DNA of 64,000 bases, taken from the NCBI GenBank assembly GCA_033439765.1, contig JAULSN010000007.1:744001-808000 (forward strand), in the 5' to 3' direction. Position 1 is the stretch's first letter; each line of letters opens with the position of its first letter. Shown one piece after another: positions 12,380 to 24,189 of this stretch. This stretch comes from Lasiosphaeria ovina (Eukaryota > Ascomycota > Sordariomycetes > Sordariales > Lasiosphaeriaceae). A model generated the notes under the pieces. The model worked only from the letters and a program-made list of their open reading frames with translations, was not told the origin of the DNA and did no database searches. The translations under genes were made by a program, and so were the position numbers.

Positions 12380-15300
12380 ATACGTTGGCCAAGTATTCCC
12401 TAGGTTCCTAGGTGTTATATTCTGCTAGCCAGCCTACCCATTTGACTAGGAACCTTTTTCGTTCTCCTTTATCCTTGTGTTCCACGATGTCTTCTACTTC
12501 CCACTCCTCCTCTCCTTCTACTAGCTCTGGTAGTAGTAGTACCTTCTGGCCTTCGGCTACCGACCACTTTTCTAATAGGGAGACTAGGAAGATATTATAG
12601 AGCCGGGCGTACTTGGCTAGTAGTTCGACCCGGTATGCCTACGTGCCGATCCTTTCCGTAATCTTGACTGGGATGAACCTTGGTACTAGCTTCCTTCCTA
12701 CCTTGAATCGGAAATTCTATATAGAGAGTCCAACTATCTCTCCTACTTCGAATTCGATCTACTAGTATCGTACGTCGTAGTATTTCTTCTGGGAGTCCAC
12801 TACCTTCTGCTAGTAGTGGTATAACCTCTCCCTCAGGTGTACTAGCTTGCTCAGCCGCTCGTAAACCCCTTATACCTTCAGCTATATAGAGGGTACGTAA
12901 TACGCCATCCGAGGATTGTAGCCGTATAGGGCCTCGAACGGGCTCGCTCTAATAGTTACGTATACGCTATTGTTATACGTAAACTCCGCTTCGTAGAGTA
13001 GTGGTGCCTACTGGGCCTCTTCGTCGGTAAAGCACCTTAAATAGTACTATAGGCTTTGGTATATTCGTTCCGACTAGCCATCGGTCTGCGGGTAGTAGGC
13101 TATTAAGAGCCTCTGCTTGACTTGGCGAGCTTTGGAGAGCTCTACCTAGAAATTGCTAGTTAATAGGGAATCTCGGTCGGAGACTATACTTATTAGTATG
13201 CCAAATCGGTATTCCATATACTCGTAGAGTAGCTGGGCTAACTCGGCTACCGTAACCGTAGTAGTAGTTGGGATAAAGAGCGCGGTTTTCGTGAACCGGT
13301 CTATAACTACCAGGATGGTATCTACGATACGGTCCTTATACTAGTAAGGGGGTAGCTTCGTAATGAAATCTAGGCTAATCTCTTCGAAAGGTTAGGTAGG
13401 TAGCGGTAGGGAGCTGAGCTTCCCGTATAGCTTGTGCCTTAGTTATCGGTTACCGAGGTATACCTGGTACTATTTTGTATAAGCTTATACTTCTACGTCT
13501 AGATTTTCCTAGTAGAATCTTCGCTTTAATAGGTCTACTATCTTATAGCTCCCAAAATACCCGGCTCTAGGGTTATCGTGGTATAAGCGTATTAGCTCTC
13601 TTCGTACTACTAGCGCTGCTGGGATTACCAGCCTGCCTTTATATCGGAGGGCCCCCTCATTATTAACGCTATCGTTTCCTAGCCTGCCCTAGAACCTAGT
13701 ACCTATACGCCTTGTATTGTTATTCCCTAGTTTCCCTATGGGCCTAGTACCCGCGTTATTAACGCTATTATTTCCTGGTCTACCCTAGAATCTAGTACCT
13801 ATACGCGTATTGTCATTCCCTGGTTTCCCTATAGGCCTAGTACCCGCGTTTCTTTAATCCTCGAGCACCTCCTTAATACGGCTTCTATATTCGAGATCCC
13901 CTTTCTATAGGGCGATAATCGACCTATAGAATCTATGCCTAGGATCCTATTCCTTAGCTGCCTTACCGGCGCAAACCTCTACCGCAACCGCGTAAGGAAT
14001 TAATAGGTCGGTACCCTAAGCGTCTAGCTTTAGTTACCCCTCGACCCTCTAATCTGACCGCCCCGGCGAGATCGTCTACTCTGGCGAGTCCGTAGTAGTT
14101 CTCCTAGTACGGCGTCCCAGCCCCTCCGTCGGGGTACTTCCGTCCCGCTAGTAGCTCCTTTCCCGGGGCTCCGCTTTATCAAACGCTACGCGTCCGGTGG
14201 CCCCGAGGGCAAAGCGCGTTATAGCCGAAACCCTAGCTACACCTTTAACTCGAGGATATTAAAGGGTCTATTTAACTCGTCTTACCGCTCTACGGTACTT
14301 CCGGGAGTACGACTTCTTCTATACCCCGGCCTTAATCTAGGCTACGATTACCCTTATTACTACTAGCAACTCCCTAGCCAACTATAGCTTCTTCGTTAAG
14401 GTGGGTAATATATCGTCGTAGGCAATCTCTCCTACTATATAGTCCGGTCTTCTTAAAAGGGGGTCGGCGGGGTTGGTAGCCCCAGGTCGATATTCGAGGT
14501 CGAAATCGAAAGGAGATAGGCGGTATACCCATCTAGCTAAGCGGCCCTTGAGGTCTCGGGCTGGGGCTACGATTACCCCTTTTAAGGCCTCGTAATCGGT
14601 GAGAACTACGAACCTCTGGTCGGTGCCGCCTAGGTAGTAGCCCTAGTACTCGAGGGACTCGATAATAGCGATAAGTTCCTTCTGCCCGGTGGCCCACCGG
14701 AGCTCGGTATCGGTAAGCTTCCTTAACTAGTAGGCTATAGGGCGCCATTAAGAGTCGACTAGCTATAAGAGGATCCCGGAGATCGCCTTATTACTAGTAT
14801 CGGTCTCGACTCTAGTCTGGCGGGTTGGATCCTAGTGGGTAAGGAAACCTACTTGACTAAACGCTACTTTGAGGTAGTTGAAGGCGGCATCGGCCTTTGG
14901 TGGCCATCGGAAAGGGTTAGTGGCCTCTCCTTTTAGTAGTACGGTAATGGGGGCTATAATCCTAGAATACCCCTGGATAAACCGGCGGTAGAAGTTGGCG
15001 AATCCGAGGAAGACTTGTATCTCTCGTATTAACTAGGGTACGGGCCATTCTTGGATTACCTTAACCCGCTCGAGGTCTATTGAGATACCTTGGTGGTTAA
15101 TAATGAAGCCTAAGAACTCGACTTGGTCCTGGTAGAAGGAGCATTTTGACCGTTTAGCGAAGAGCTGGGCTTATTCGAGACGGTCGAGTACTTCTAGGAT
15201 ATGGCGGGTATGCTCCTCTCGGGTGGTAGAGTAGATAAGGATATTATCGAGGTAGACGATATAAAATATATCTACTAGGCCGGCTAAGGCCCTATTAATA

Positions 15301-16420
15301 TAGGCTTGGAAGGTGGCCGGCGCGTTAGTTAAGCCGAACGGTATAATAGTATATTCGAATTGGCCGTAGCGGGTCTTGAAGGCTATCTTCCATTAATCGG
15401 TCTTACGGATCCGGATCCGGTGGTAGGCATCCTTAAGGTCGAGCTTGGTAAAGAACCGGGCGCCGGTAAGACGGTCCATAAGGTCACTAATTAGCGGCAG
15501 CGGGTACCGGTTCTTGATAGTGATCTTATTTAGGCCCCGGTAGTTAACGCATAACCGTAGGGTCCCATCCTTCTTAGGGATAAAGATAACCGGGGCTCCG
15601 GTAGGGCTACTACTTTCTACGATACGGCCGTTAGCGAGGTTTTCCCGAATATAGGCGGCGAGTTCGTCAAGCTGGGCCTGGCTCAGGGGGTAAATATGGC
15701 CCTGCGGTGGCGTGGATCCTTCTTCAAGGTCGATATAGTACTCCGCTCCTTCTAGGGTGTTGGGTTCCCGAGCTGCTTATTCCGAGAAGATAGTTATTCG
15801 GTGTATAAGCTCCGGGGGTAAAGGTTCTGGGTTTGGCTCCTATATCGGGCCGTCGAGGGTATCGATATGGTCCTCCTCGGGCCCGATAACTACGTTAGAG
15901 ACTATGGCCGTAAAGGCGGGTACGCCGTTAAGGACGTCTCGGGCGAATTCCCCCGGTAGGATCTCCGAGTAACGGCCCTATTCGAAGGCGTTAAGGGCGG
16001 TATGAAGAACCACGCCCTCTGATCCTATACCCGGGTTCCCCTATAGTATTAGTAGGGCCCCCTTTGGCCGCTTGACCCCGTAGAAGAATTGAGATACGGT
16101 ACGGGGGTTCCCGTACATATTAGTGAGTTGGAGAGTAAGGTGGAAAATGCCGTAGTTCTTAATCCGGCTACCGTCAGGGTTAATAAACTACGGTAGGTCG
16201 AGGCCTTCGGCCTCCGGGAGTATAGGGATGTAATATACCCGGCAGAACCGGTGATCTACGCAATTGACTTGGGCCCCCGTATCGGTATTAATAACCACCG
16301 TTAGTAGTGCGGCCTTCTGGCCACGGCGCTAGGAGCGAGTGCTACCTTAGATGGTGAAGGTAGGGCCCGGCTTTACCCCGTCGTAGATGGCCTGGGTAGA
16401 TCGATCGGGGTCATCGTCTA
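12380..16420 (-). pseudogene. element E pol relic with chromodomain
   Basis: Minus-strand order is protease/RT, RNase H, integrase, chromodomain. RT reads FGLTNAPATFQAYINRAL (about 15,290-15,350), then YLDNIL (15,241-15,258; the second catalytic Asp is Asn). The RT thumb/RNase H segment reads [13 protein letters not shown], then LTDYEALKG near 14,560-14,600. The 3' end (about 12,395-12,545) encodes a chromodomain with RFLVKWVGW and a following -EP segment whose Trp is now a stop. In chromoviruses this domain directs integration to marked chromatin. Stops lie mostly at former Gln and Trp codons. Confidence 0.72.
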
Positions 16421-17617
16421 CCAGCTCCCGTTTCCCGAGTCGTCTTCGGAGTTAGAGGGTTCCGGGCACGGGTCCTCGAGGTCTCCGTAGTCCCCTACCT
16501 CGATTCTCTGGACCTTGGCGTCCGGGCCTAGTACGGCCGTAGGGCGCCGAGGCGGGAGGGTGCACTGGCGTTGCATATGCCCTACTTTACCATAGTTGTA
16601 GCATATAGGAGGCTCCCTAGCGCGGAGCGGTGCCTAGGCGTTCGGCCTAGTGGCGGGTGGGGCGTAGGCAACGGGTTAGTCTAGTATAGGGGAGCCCCGA
16701 AGCTCCCTACGTTAAATCCGGGCTTTATCATAGCGGGGTCCGGAGTACGGTTCCTCCGTCGTACGGTGTAGTTTTCGGGCCTCGCTAAGGCTGGTGGGGG
16801 AGCCCAGCCTTTTCCGGTACGTTTCTTTATCGTTGCCGTTCCTTAGGTAGGCCCGGGCGAGCCAGATCCACTCACACCACTCAGCGCACTCCTTTGCCGA
16901 GGTGACGTTAGGGACGGCCTCGGTATATCGATTATGGTAGAAGCGGTCAAGTTTAATCTAATAGTCCCGGGCCATAAAGGTGGTATTAATATCCATATCC
17001 GGCAGGTGCCTTACTAGCGTAGACCATTCGCGGTAGAATTCCTGAGGGGACCGGCCGCGTTGAGTACATGCTAGCCATTCTTTGTATACTTATACTTCGC
17101 CGGATTTACTACCGAGGTAGTCCGTATTAACGTATTCTTTGAACTCCTGCCAGGTGATCCGCTCGAAGTCCCCTTCGTGGAGCTGCTTCTGGTAGGCCCG
17201 CCACTACTACTACGCTTCTGGCTCCATCCAAGTGCTGGCCTACTGGACTTGGAGCCATTAAGGTCGGTCTAGGCGGGTTACGTTTCCTTGTTCGGTGGCT
17301 AGGAGCCAGTCTTCCTTATCCTGGAGGGAGGCGTCGAGCTTGAGCTTGCCGACCGCGTAGGTAGGGGGGCGGTCGTCTTTCGGCCGGGACAGGCCTCCTT
17401 GAGGTCCTAGGTTAGCCAGAGTAGTTCCAAGGTTGCCTAGGCCGGCAGAAAAGTTGGTCATCGCCTACAACATTAAGGCTTGGAGCTGCTGGGGATCTAT
17501 GCTAGTAGAGGGCGTAGGAGAGTCCTGTACGGGGTCGTTCAAATCCTCGAGGGTCGCTTGTTAGGTTGAACTAGCCTGAGGAGTGGCTCTCCCCTTTCTA
17601 CGAGTGTTGCCTGCCAT
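16421..17617 (-). pseudogene. element E gag relic
   Basis: The start is the ATG at 17617, 45 bp inside the 5' LTR. An open stretch at 17258-17461 encodes a Gly/Asn/Leu-rich Gag N-terminal segment. A zinc knuckle at about 16,565-16,605 reads CYNYGKVGHMQRQC, that is CX2CX4HX4C with only its second Cys changed to Tyr. It is the best preserved gag in the window but is interrupted by stops. Confidence 0.65.
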
Positions 17618-17661
17618 GGTGACCGGCTCGATCGTTACCGGTGGTAGGGAGGTTGAAGAAT

Positions 17662-17925
17662 TGTAAGAGAGGGCAGGTACGCCTGATTAAGGTGGTCACA
17701 ATATAGGTAAGAAGAAGGGCGAGTAATGAGTAGTATTGGTGTAAGACTTCAACCTAGCCCTCGCAAAGGAAGGTGGGCGAGGGCCGCTGCTTATATATAT
17801 GCTTAGGGGCTCCGTTCCTTATGACGGTAGTAGCTGTGCTAACTGGTAGTGGTCTGGCTAGTTGGTGATAGGTGGTGGGCGTACACAAAGGTGTGCGCAC
17901 GTGCTTGGGGTGCTCTTTCCTTATA
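17662..17925 (-). repeat. LTR of element E (5' copy)
   Basis: 264 bp, partner of 11851-12114. It shows C-to-T and G-to-A changes relative to that copy (for example CAATATAGGTAAG against CAATGTAGGCAAG). Confidence 0.9.
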
Positions 17926-18094
17926 ATAACGCCCGTAACCTATCGATCGAGGTTATAGAAGTCCTAGTAGAAGCCTATAACTCGATCGGTAAGCTAGAAC
18001 GGTATTACGGACTACTCCGCCGAGCCTATAAAGTCATTACGGTAGACCTATACGGCCTTAACGTAACAGTAGATTAAGCCCTTCAAATGGCTAT
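17926..18094 (+). pseudogene. Copia copy 1: integrase continuation (right piece)
   Basis: It continues the frame broken at 11850 and matches the complement of 35,035-35,205 in Copia copy 2. It reads an open integrase C-terminal segment (RNLSIEVIEVLVEAYNSIG onward) and is cut at 18094 by the LTR of element B(+). The Copia sequence that should follow is not found beyond B(+) at 39844. Confidence 0.7.
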
Positions 18095-18349
18095 TATTAC
18101 GGCAGGTGCGAAGGATATTTGGGTGGCCCTAATCGGTCGTACGCTATACGACTCGAGCTGACTAAGCAACCCCGCTATTAGTAGCCCGTATTAAGTCCTA
18201 CTACGTAACTTATAAAACTTAGCCTACTTCTCCGCGTACTATATAGCCCTTTAGAACTTTCTTTTCTTTTTCTTTCCTTAGCTTTAGATTCTACGAATAT
18301 AGCGATAATTAGTATAGCCCTATCTTATTAAATTAACTATATAATAATA
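18095..18349 (+). repeat. 5' LTR of element B plus copy
   Basis: 255 bp, starting TATTACGG (TGTCACGG in the minus copy). It is more mutated than its 3' partner. Confidence 0.85.
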
Positions 18350-18399
18350 ATCTAAAGCTTATAACCTATTACCTAGGAAGGCCTTAAAGAATATCCTAC

Positions 18400-20300
18400 T
18401 AAAGATTTATTTATTTTCGTTAAAATTTACTACCGTTATAAAGAAGGGTACGTACTAGTTATACGAGACTAGAACCTAGCGGCTATATAGAAGGAGTCGT
18501 ATTAAGCGGTATAAACCTACGGGGAAGTCCCTATATAACCGAGGGAATATCTACTATCGGTTCGGATTATTCTATAAAGGAGAACCTCTAGCGGGCCCTC
18601 GAGGAGGTCGCCTACTAATAGGATAACTTTATTAAAGCCTAGCCGTATAAGATCTTTAATACTATTCTCTCCCGGTTAGTCCGCGAATACGAGACTTTAG
18701 CTCGTACTATAAGAACCATATTAGTAAGAGCTCCTATAATAACGATTCGTAACCCCGTTCCGGGAATAAGTAAGGCCGAAATTAATCGAGAAGTTTATAA
18801 TTAGGCTATCCTCCCGGAGATCGCTAAAGTATAGTTTAATCTAACTCTCGAGGACCTTAAGGGTAATTTCTAGTAGAAGATTACCGATATAGCCGCTATA
18901 TTCGTTAAGCGCGGAAAGAAGGGACCCGCTATACTATTCCGAACGCTCCTCCTAAAGAATAAGGACTTAACCTTTAAGGGGCTAATAAATATAAAGGATT
19001 TCGAGCGTAAGGCGTCGTATAACCCCGACGAGCTCTAGCGCGAAATGAAATTATAAATAATTATAATATATACGCTCTATAGGTAGGTAGTATAACTATA
19101 CGATATCGCTTACTACTAATTAACCGTAATCTAAAATATCCGTTCGTAAGCCGACCGCCTCCTAATAGATGGACTAGCCCTAAACGCCCTTACCTCTACG
19201 GAAGACGACTTACTAGAAAATATATAGATAACCCTTAAGGATTGGGACTATACTATATAGAGAATATAGAAATATATTAATAGCCTGAACCGTACTATTA
19301 TTACTAATATACTCTCTTAATATAGCTCGCGGTACTTAACCCCGGCCTCTAGTAATTCATAGCCCCGCCGAAGTACGAAGATAATAGACCCTCCTCTTTT
19401 TTATAATAATAGTACTAAGGATATAATTACTTTTAATACCTAGATTCGTTAAAGAGAGAATAAGCTATAGGTTAACGCTAATTACTATAAGATAGACCGT
19501 ATACGCTAGACCTATATTAAACTCTATTTAGTAGGTAATACCTCCTTATAATTAGAACCGTATTTAGAAGATACCTATCCTAATTAAATTAAAACTATAG
19601 AAGATTTACTAGCCTAGCTTAAGAATAAGTACTATAACGTAAATCGCGAAGAGGAGGCTCTAGAAGAGTTTAATAATCTTTATATATTACCTAGAGATAA
19701 TTATTATAAGTTCCGGAATAAGTTTATTCGTCTAATAGGCTAGTACCGCCGCCCCCGATCCGAATAGAAGAAGGAGTTTAAGCGCCGCCTTACTCCTACT
19801 ATATAGGATAAGTTAACGCGTAAGTATATCGACGATACCGTCGACTTTAAGAAGTACGCTAAGATCGGAGCCGAGTTCGCGTTAAATATAAAGCTCGCCT
19901 AGAAGGTACGATAGGCTAATAAAGCTAAGGTAGAGAAGCCTACTACTAATAACGTTAATAGTAGCTCTAGAGGTAGTTAGGGCGTACCTCGACGTAACCC
20001 CCGAGGTAATAGCGGAACCGATAGCTAACCTACGCCCCCCGTTCCCGCGAATCCTAACCGGAACCCCCCTCGCGCCTTAGCCGAGGAGCTTAAGAAGCTA
20101 TACCTAGAGAAGCGATACTTTACTTACTAGGAATAGGGCTATACTACTCGGGACTACCCCTAGAAGAATATCGCCCCTATCGCTAGTAAGGATCGAGTTT
20201 AGGAAATCGTAAATCGTTATATATAGTACGACTCCCGCTATAGATCTAGAACCGAGATATAGCCTATAAGCCCTACCGCTAAGGGAATAGACGTAAATCC
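18400..20300 (+). pseudogene. element B gag relic
   Basis: Plus-strand Gag-like reading with frequent stops and no long open frame. At about 20,107-20,150 the zinc-knuckle skeleton reads RYFTY--E-GYTTRDYP, so both Cys positions and the His appear as Tyr (TGY to TAY, CAY to TAY). The following region up to about 20,330 links to protease. Confidence 0.5.
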
Positions 20301-20379
20301 GAAAAACTAGTAACCCTAGGGTAAGTAGACTCCCTCTTAGGGACCGAATCGGTATATATAATAAGGGCTATAAGTAAGA

Positions 20380-22395
20380 AAGAACTAGGATTACTCTCTA
20401 AATATCTAAGAGGGTAAGCCTTTATTATTAGTTATACTCTAATAAATAATAGACTTTCCTTAATTATAAATAATATACTTATTAACTCTAGAGTAAACGG
20501 ATACTTCTTTATTAACCGAATATTCGTATAATAATTATATAAAGTAATATAAGCTAAATCGACGATCGACCCTTATATACGAAAAGTAGGAGGGTTCGAT
20601 AATAAATCCCGCTAAAAAATCGATATACTCTTAAGCGCCGACTTTATTATATAGAACCGTACGATTAAGGAAGAACGCTTTATTAAAATCGATTATATTT
20701 ATAAAGTTATAATCGGTCGGAAGTAGCTAGATTATTATAATATCTTAGTTAATATAAAACGCCGCCGCCTTCTATTCCCGGAGAGTTAGGAACTTAATCC
20801 GAGCTAGTAGAATACTATTCCTATAGACTAGTCTTTAGTAACCTCCGTCCCTAATATAGACTATTAATAGGACGCCTATCGATAGAACGAGCTCCTAGAG
20901 AAAGAGGATAAGCGTCGCCGAGACGGCCGGCTCGTACGGGCTTATATAGACGAGCTCGAACGCTAGAACTAGAATAACTTTATAATTTATAATCTTAAGG
21001 AAGAACTTACCCTAATAAGAACTACTCCGAGTTTTAGACTTACCCTCCTCTAGAGGTTAGTACGATAGGTTAATAGTAATCGTACTAAGCGAGAATATAA
21101 CCGTATAGAGAGAGAACTTAATCTATCGTAGAAGGAGTAATTAGGGAAGCTAGAACCTAAAGAATAGAAGAAGAAGCCCTTATATCCTAAACGGGACGCG
21201 CGAAGTCCTTATCGTATATAACGTAATAGGATTAGTTAATACCGAGAACGCCCTACCGAGATAGCTATATTAAGTAAAACGGCCTTCCGACTCTCGTATA
21301 AAGGGGAATAAGTCGAGGTTATAACTCTTAACGAGCTTAATAAGCGAATTAATAAGCTTAAAACTACTAGTCTAGAAGAAGATAATAATATACTACGCGA
21401 AAAAATTATCGCCGAATTACTATCCCTATATTATAACTTTCTAAACGTCTTTAATAAAGTCTAATTAGATATCCTTATACCTTAACGCGACTTAGTCGAT
21501 TACTAAATTAGATTACTACTTAAGAAGAAGCTAGAGGACCTAGGATATAGCCTATTATATAAAATATTTCTTAAGGAACTAGAGATATACCGGGAATATA
21601 TTACTAATACCTTTAAAAAAGGTTTTATTTAAATAAGTAGTACGTTATAAGCCGCTCTTATCCTCTTCGTTAGAAAGGGTAATAATAGCCTACGCTTCTA
21701 TATAGATTATTATAAGCTAAATACCTTAATAGAAAAAGACTAAATACCTTTACCTCTAATTAATAAGATACTTAGTCGTATTAATAAGACCCGTATCTTT
21801 ATAAAGATCGATATCCGCTAAATATTTTATAGAATCTATATATATCTAGACGACGAGTAATTAATAACGTTTTATACCTATTATAGGACTTTTAGCTATA
21901 AGATTATACCCTTTAGCCTTACTAATAGTCTAATAATATTTTAACGTTTTATTAATAATTCTTTAATAAGCTACTTTAACGACTTTTATAACGCTTATCT
22001 TAATAATATCTTAGTCTATTTAGACTCTAAGGAAGAGTACGTCCATTATATATAACTTATCTTATAATAACTATAAGAGGCCAGCCTATAAGCCGATATT
22101 AATAAGTACGAATTCTATATAAAGGAAACTAAGTACTTAGGCTTTATTATTAGAGTCGATAGAGTATCGGTCGATCCCTCTAAAATAGATATTATACGAG
22201 ACTAGCTAGAGCCGAACGATCTAAGGAGAGTATAATCCTTCTTTAAATTCTATAACTTCTACCGCCGATTTATTTATAACTATAATTAAGTTATAAAGCT
22301 ACTAATAGCTTTAATAAGGAAAGGGGAAGTATTTAGATAGAGCGACGACTATTAATTAGCCTTCGACGAGTTAAAAGCCTATTTAATATTAGTAC
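20380..22395 (+). pseudogene. element B pol relic, protease to RT (interrupted)
   Basis: The RT fold is recognisable from about 21,680 (KGNNSLRFYIDYYKLN) through FSLTNSLIIF to AYLNNILVYLDS at 21,993-22,025. Both aspartates of the catalytic YxDD box are therefore Asn. Stops are numerous. The frame is interrupted at 22395 by solo LTR F and resumes at 23143 with RNase H sequence. Confidence 0.62.
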
Positions 22396-23142
22396 TGTTG
22401 AACTACGTTCCTGTATAGGCCTGAACTCAGCACCTATAGGGTGCGCAGGGCAGCAGGCGCAGCGGAAGCAAGGCGTATAGCGTATATCGGGAACCAAGTG
22501 CAGGGTAGGTCGATCAAGTGCAGGGTAGACTGTAGGGAGCTGTGCCCTACGGTCCGATACAACAGTGCTTCTGCAAGGCACTGAGGGAAGCAGGCTGACT
22601 GACTATAGGTCTATAGAACTCTGCTACAGGCCTGCCACTCAGACTGTGAGGACTCTGCTCAGCAGTCTACCTCGTAGGCTGTAGGGGACTCTACCCTACA
22701 GTCAGGGTCTTCGGGACCAACTGTAGGTGCTGAAGAAGACAGAGAGGAGTTGTATTATAGAAGAAGTATAGTACAAAGAGTGGTGAGTGCAGTGCTTACT
22801 TGTTGCTTTCTTTTATACTCATAACAAGAGGCTTGCTTGCTTAAGGAAATCTATCTAAGGGAAAGGACAGGTCTATATAGACCTAAGGTGGGCTCTCTAG
22901 AAGGTTCTAGAGGCCCACAGGCTTCGTAGACAGCTCTGTATTCTATAGTCTTCTAGTGGGCTTGTCTTACGTGTGCCAAGACGTATAGGGGTTTCGAGAG
23001 GGTGCTGTGGGGCAAAGTAAACAATCTAGGTATAGCGCCCTCAGCACCACACAACAGCCACAACACTCACAACTCCAACACAGCTACTGCAGTGCCCTGC
23101 ACTTCAGGACCTACAACCCTAGTAACTAGCCATACTTTAACA
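22396..23142 (+). mobile_element. solo LTR F with target duplication
   Basis: This 747-bp unit starts TGTTGAAC and ends CTTTAACA. It is flanked by AGTAC on both sides (22391-22395 and 23143-23147). Removing it and one AGTAC rejoins element B RNase H sequence. It has no coding capacity and no internal region, which fits a solo LTR left by LTR-LTR recombination. Its CpA and TpG content is normal, unlike the host sequence. A diverged relative of its first 45 bp lies in reverse at about 40,030-40,076. Confidence 0.8.
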
Positions 23143-23805
23143 AGTACTAATCCTAAAGTACTTCGAATATAGTCGGGAAACCCGTATTAAGACTAACTCC
23201 TCGGGAGGGGTAATTACTAGAGTCTTAAATTAGAAATATAAAGATAAGTAGTACCCGGTAGCCTTTTATTCTAAAATAATAAAGGGGGCCGAACTTAATT
23301 ACTTTATTTACGATAAGGAATTACTAACGATTATCCAATCTCTCTAATATTAGCGGAACGAGTTAATAGGCTTATAATATAAAGAGTTATTTATTATCTT
23401 CTTAGATAACGATATACTTAAATACTTTATAATTAAATAACGGCTTAATATAAAGTAGGCTAATTAGGTAGAAGAACTTACTAGTTTCTACTTCTAAATA
23501 CTCTATCGTCCGGGAGCGTTAAATATTATAATAAACGCCTTAACCCGACACTCTTATAAGCTAAAGACTTAAAAGGAATAATAAGACGCCTATCGTATTA
23601 TTTAGATATTTTAATAGGATTACGACGGTATATTAATAAAGACGACGGAGTACTTATCGATAATAAAGGTAACGCCGTTATTAGCTCTAATCTTAGAAGT
23701 ACTATCGTCTTCGGGGTATAAACTCCTTAACGAGCTACTCGAAGCTAATAGATCCGACGATTCCCTATCGGTTTATTATATAAAGGTACTTAAAGATTAG
23801 GAAGG
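23143..23805 (+). pseudogene. element B pol relic, RNase H part
   Basis: It continues after solo LTR F with RNase H-like reading (AFYSKIIKGAELNYFIYDKELL near 23,260-23,320, then an ILYRPGALN block near 23,500). Stops occur at former Trp and Gln codons. It ends at 23805 with the target duplication (GAAGG) of Gypsy C. Confidence 0.6.
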
Positions 23806-24074
23806 TGATAGGGAAAGGCAGCATATATCACTAATGTGGTGGTAGAATTATGTGTGTAGAAGGTTGGAAGGTGGAAAAGGAAGGTGGTGTGCCCTACAGC
23901 GGGGATATGCCCCGCGCAGGTGGCAGTATTAACTGCCAGTGCACACCGCCTACTTGCCCGCCTTCCGCTAGTCTAGGGTGCTGCTTATATAATGTATAGG
24001 GGGTGTACGCGCTATATGCGCGTAGAGGGCCATGTCAATTATTAACGTATATAATTGAGGCCATTCCCGTATTA
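23806..24074 (-). repeat. LTR of element C (3' copy)
   Basis: 269 bp, flanked on the left by GAAGG. It keeps more TpG and CpA sites than its partner in the outer half (for example AATGTGGTGG against AATATGGTAG). Confidence 0.9.
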
Positions 24075-24189
24075 AGTACCCGGCTTAAAAAGAGTATTAC
24101 TGCCCTTAGTAACTAGGCGGGGAATCCCTCTCCGTCCATGCTTCCTATACCCAAAGGGTATGGTCCTATGAAACTCTTAGTACGTCCCA

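Larger units (their letters stand above)
11851..17925 (-). mobile_element. Ty3/Gypsy chromovirus E, nearly complete
   Basis: Two 264-bp LTRs (11851-12114 and 17662-17925) begin TGTAAGAGAGG and end CCTTACA or CCTTATA. The flanks are ATAAT (11846-11850) and ATAAC (17926-17930), a 5-bp target duplication with one RIP-type change. The minus strand reads gag from 17617, then pol with RT, RNase H, integrase and a C-terminal chromodomain. It is less mutated than A and B, but stops are frequent. The insertion splits the integrase frame of Copia copy 1, and the frame rejoins exactly (VNN-ARN) if E is removed. It also contains a tRNA-like sequence at 12195-12266. Confidence 0.88.
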
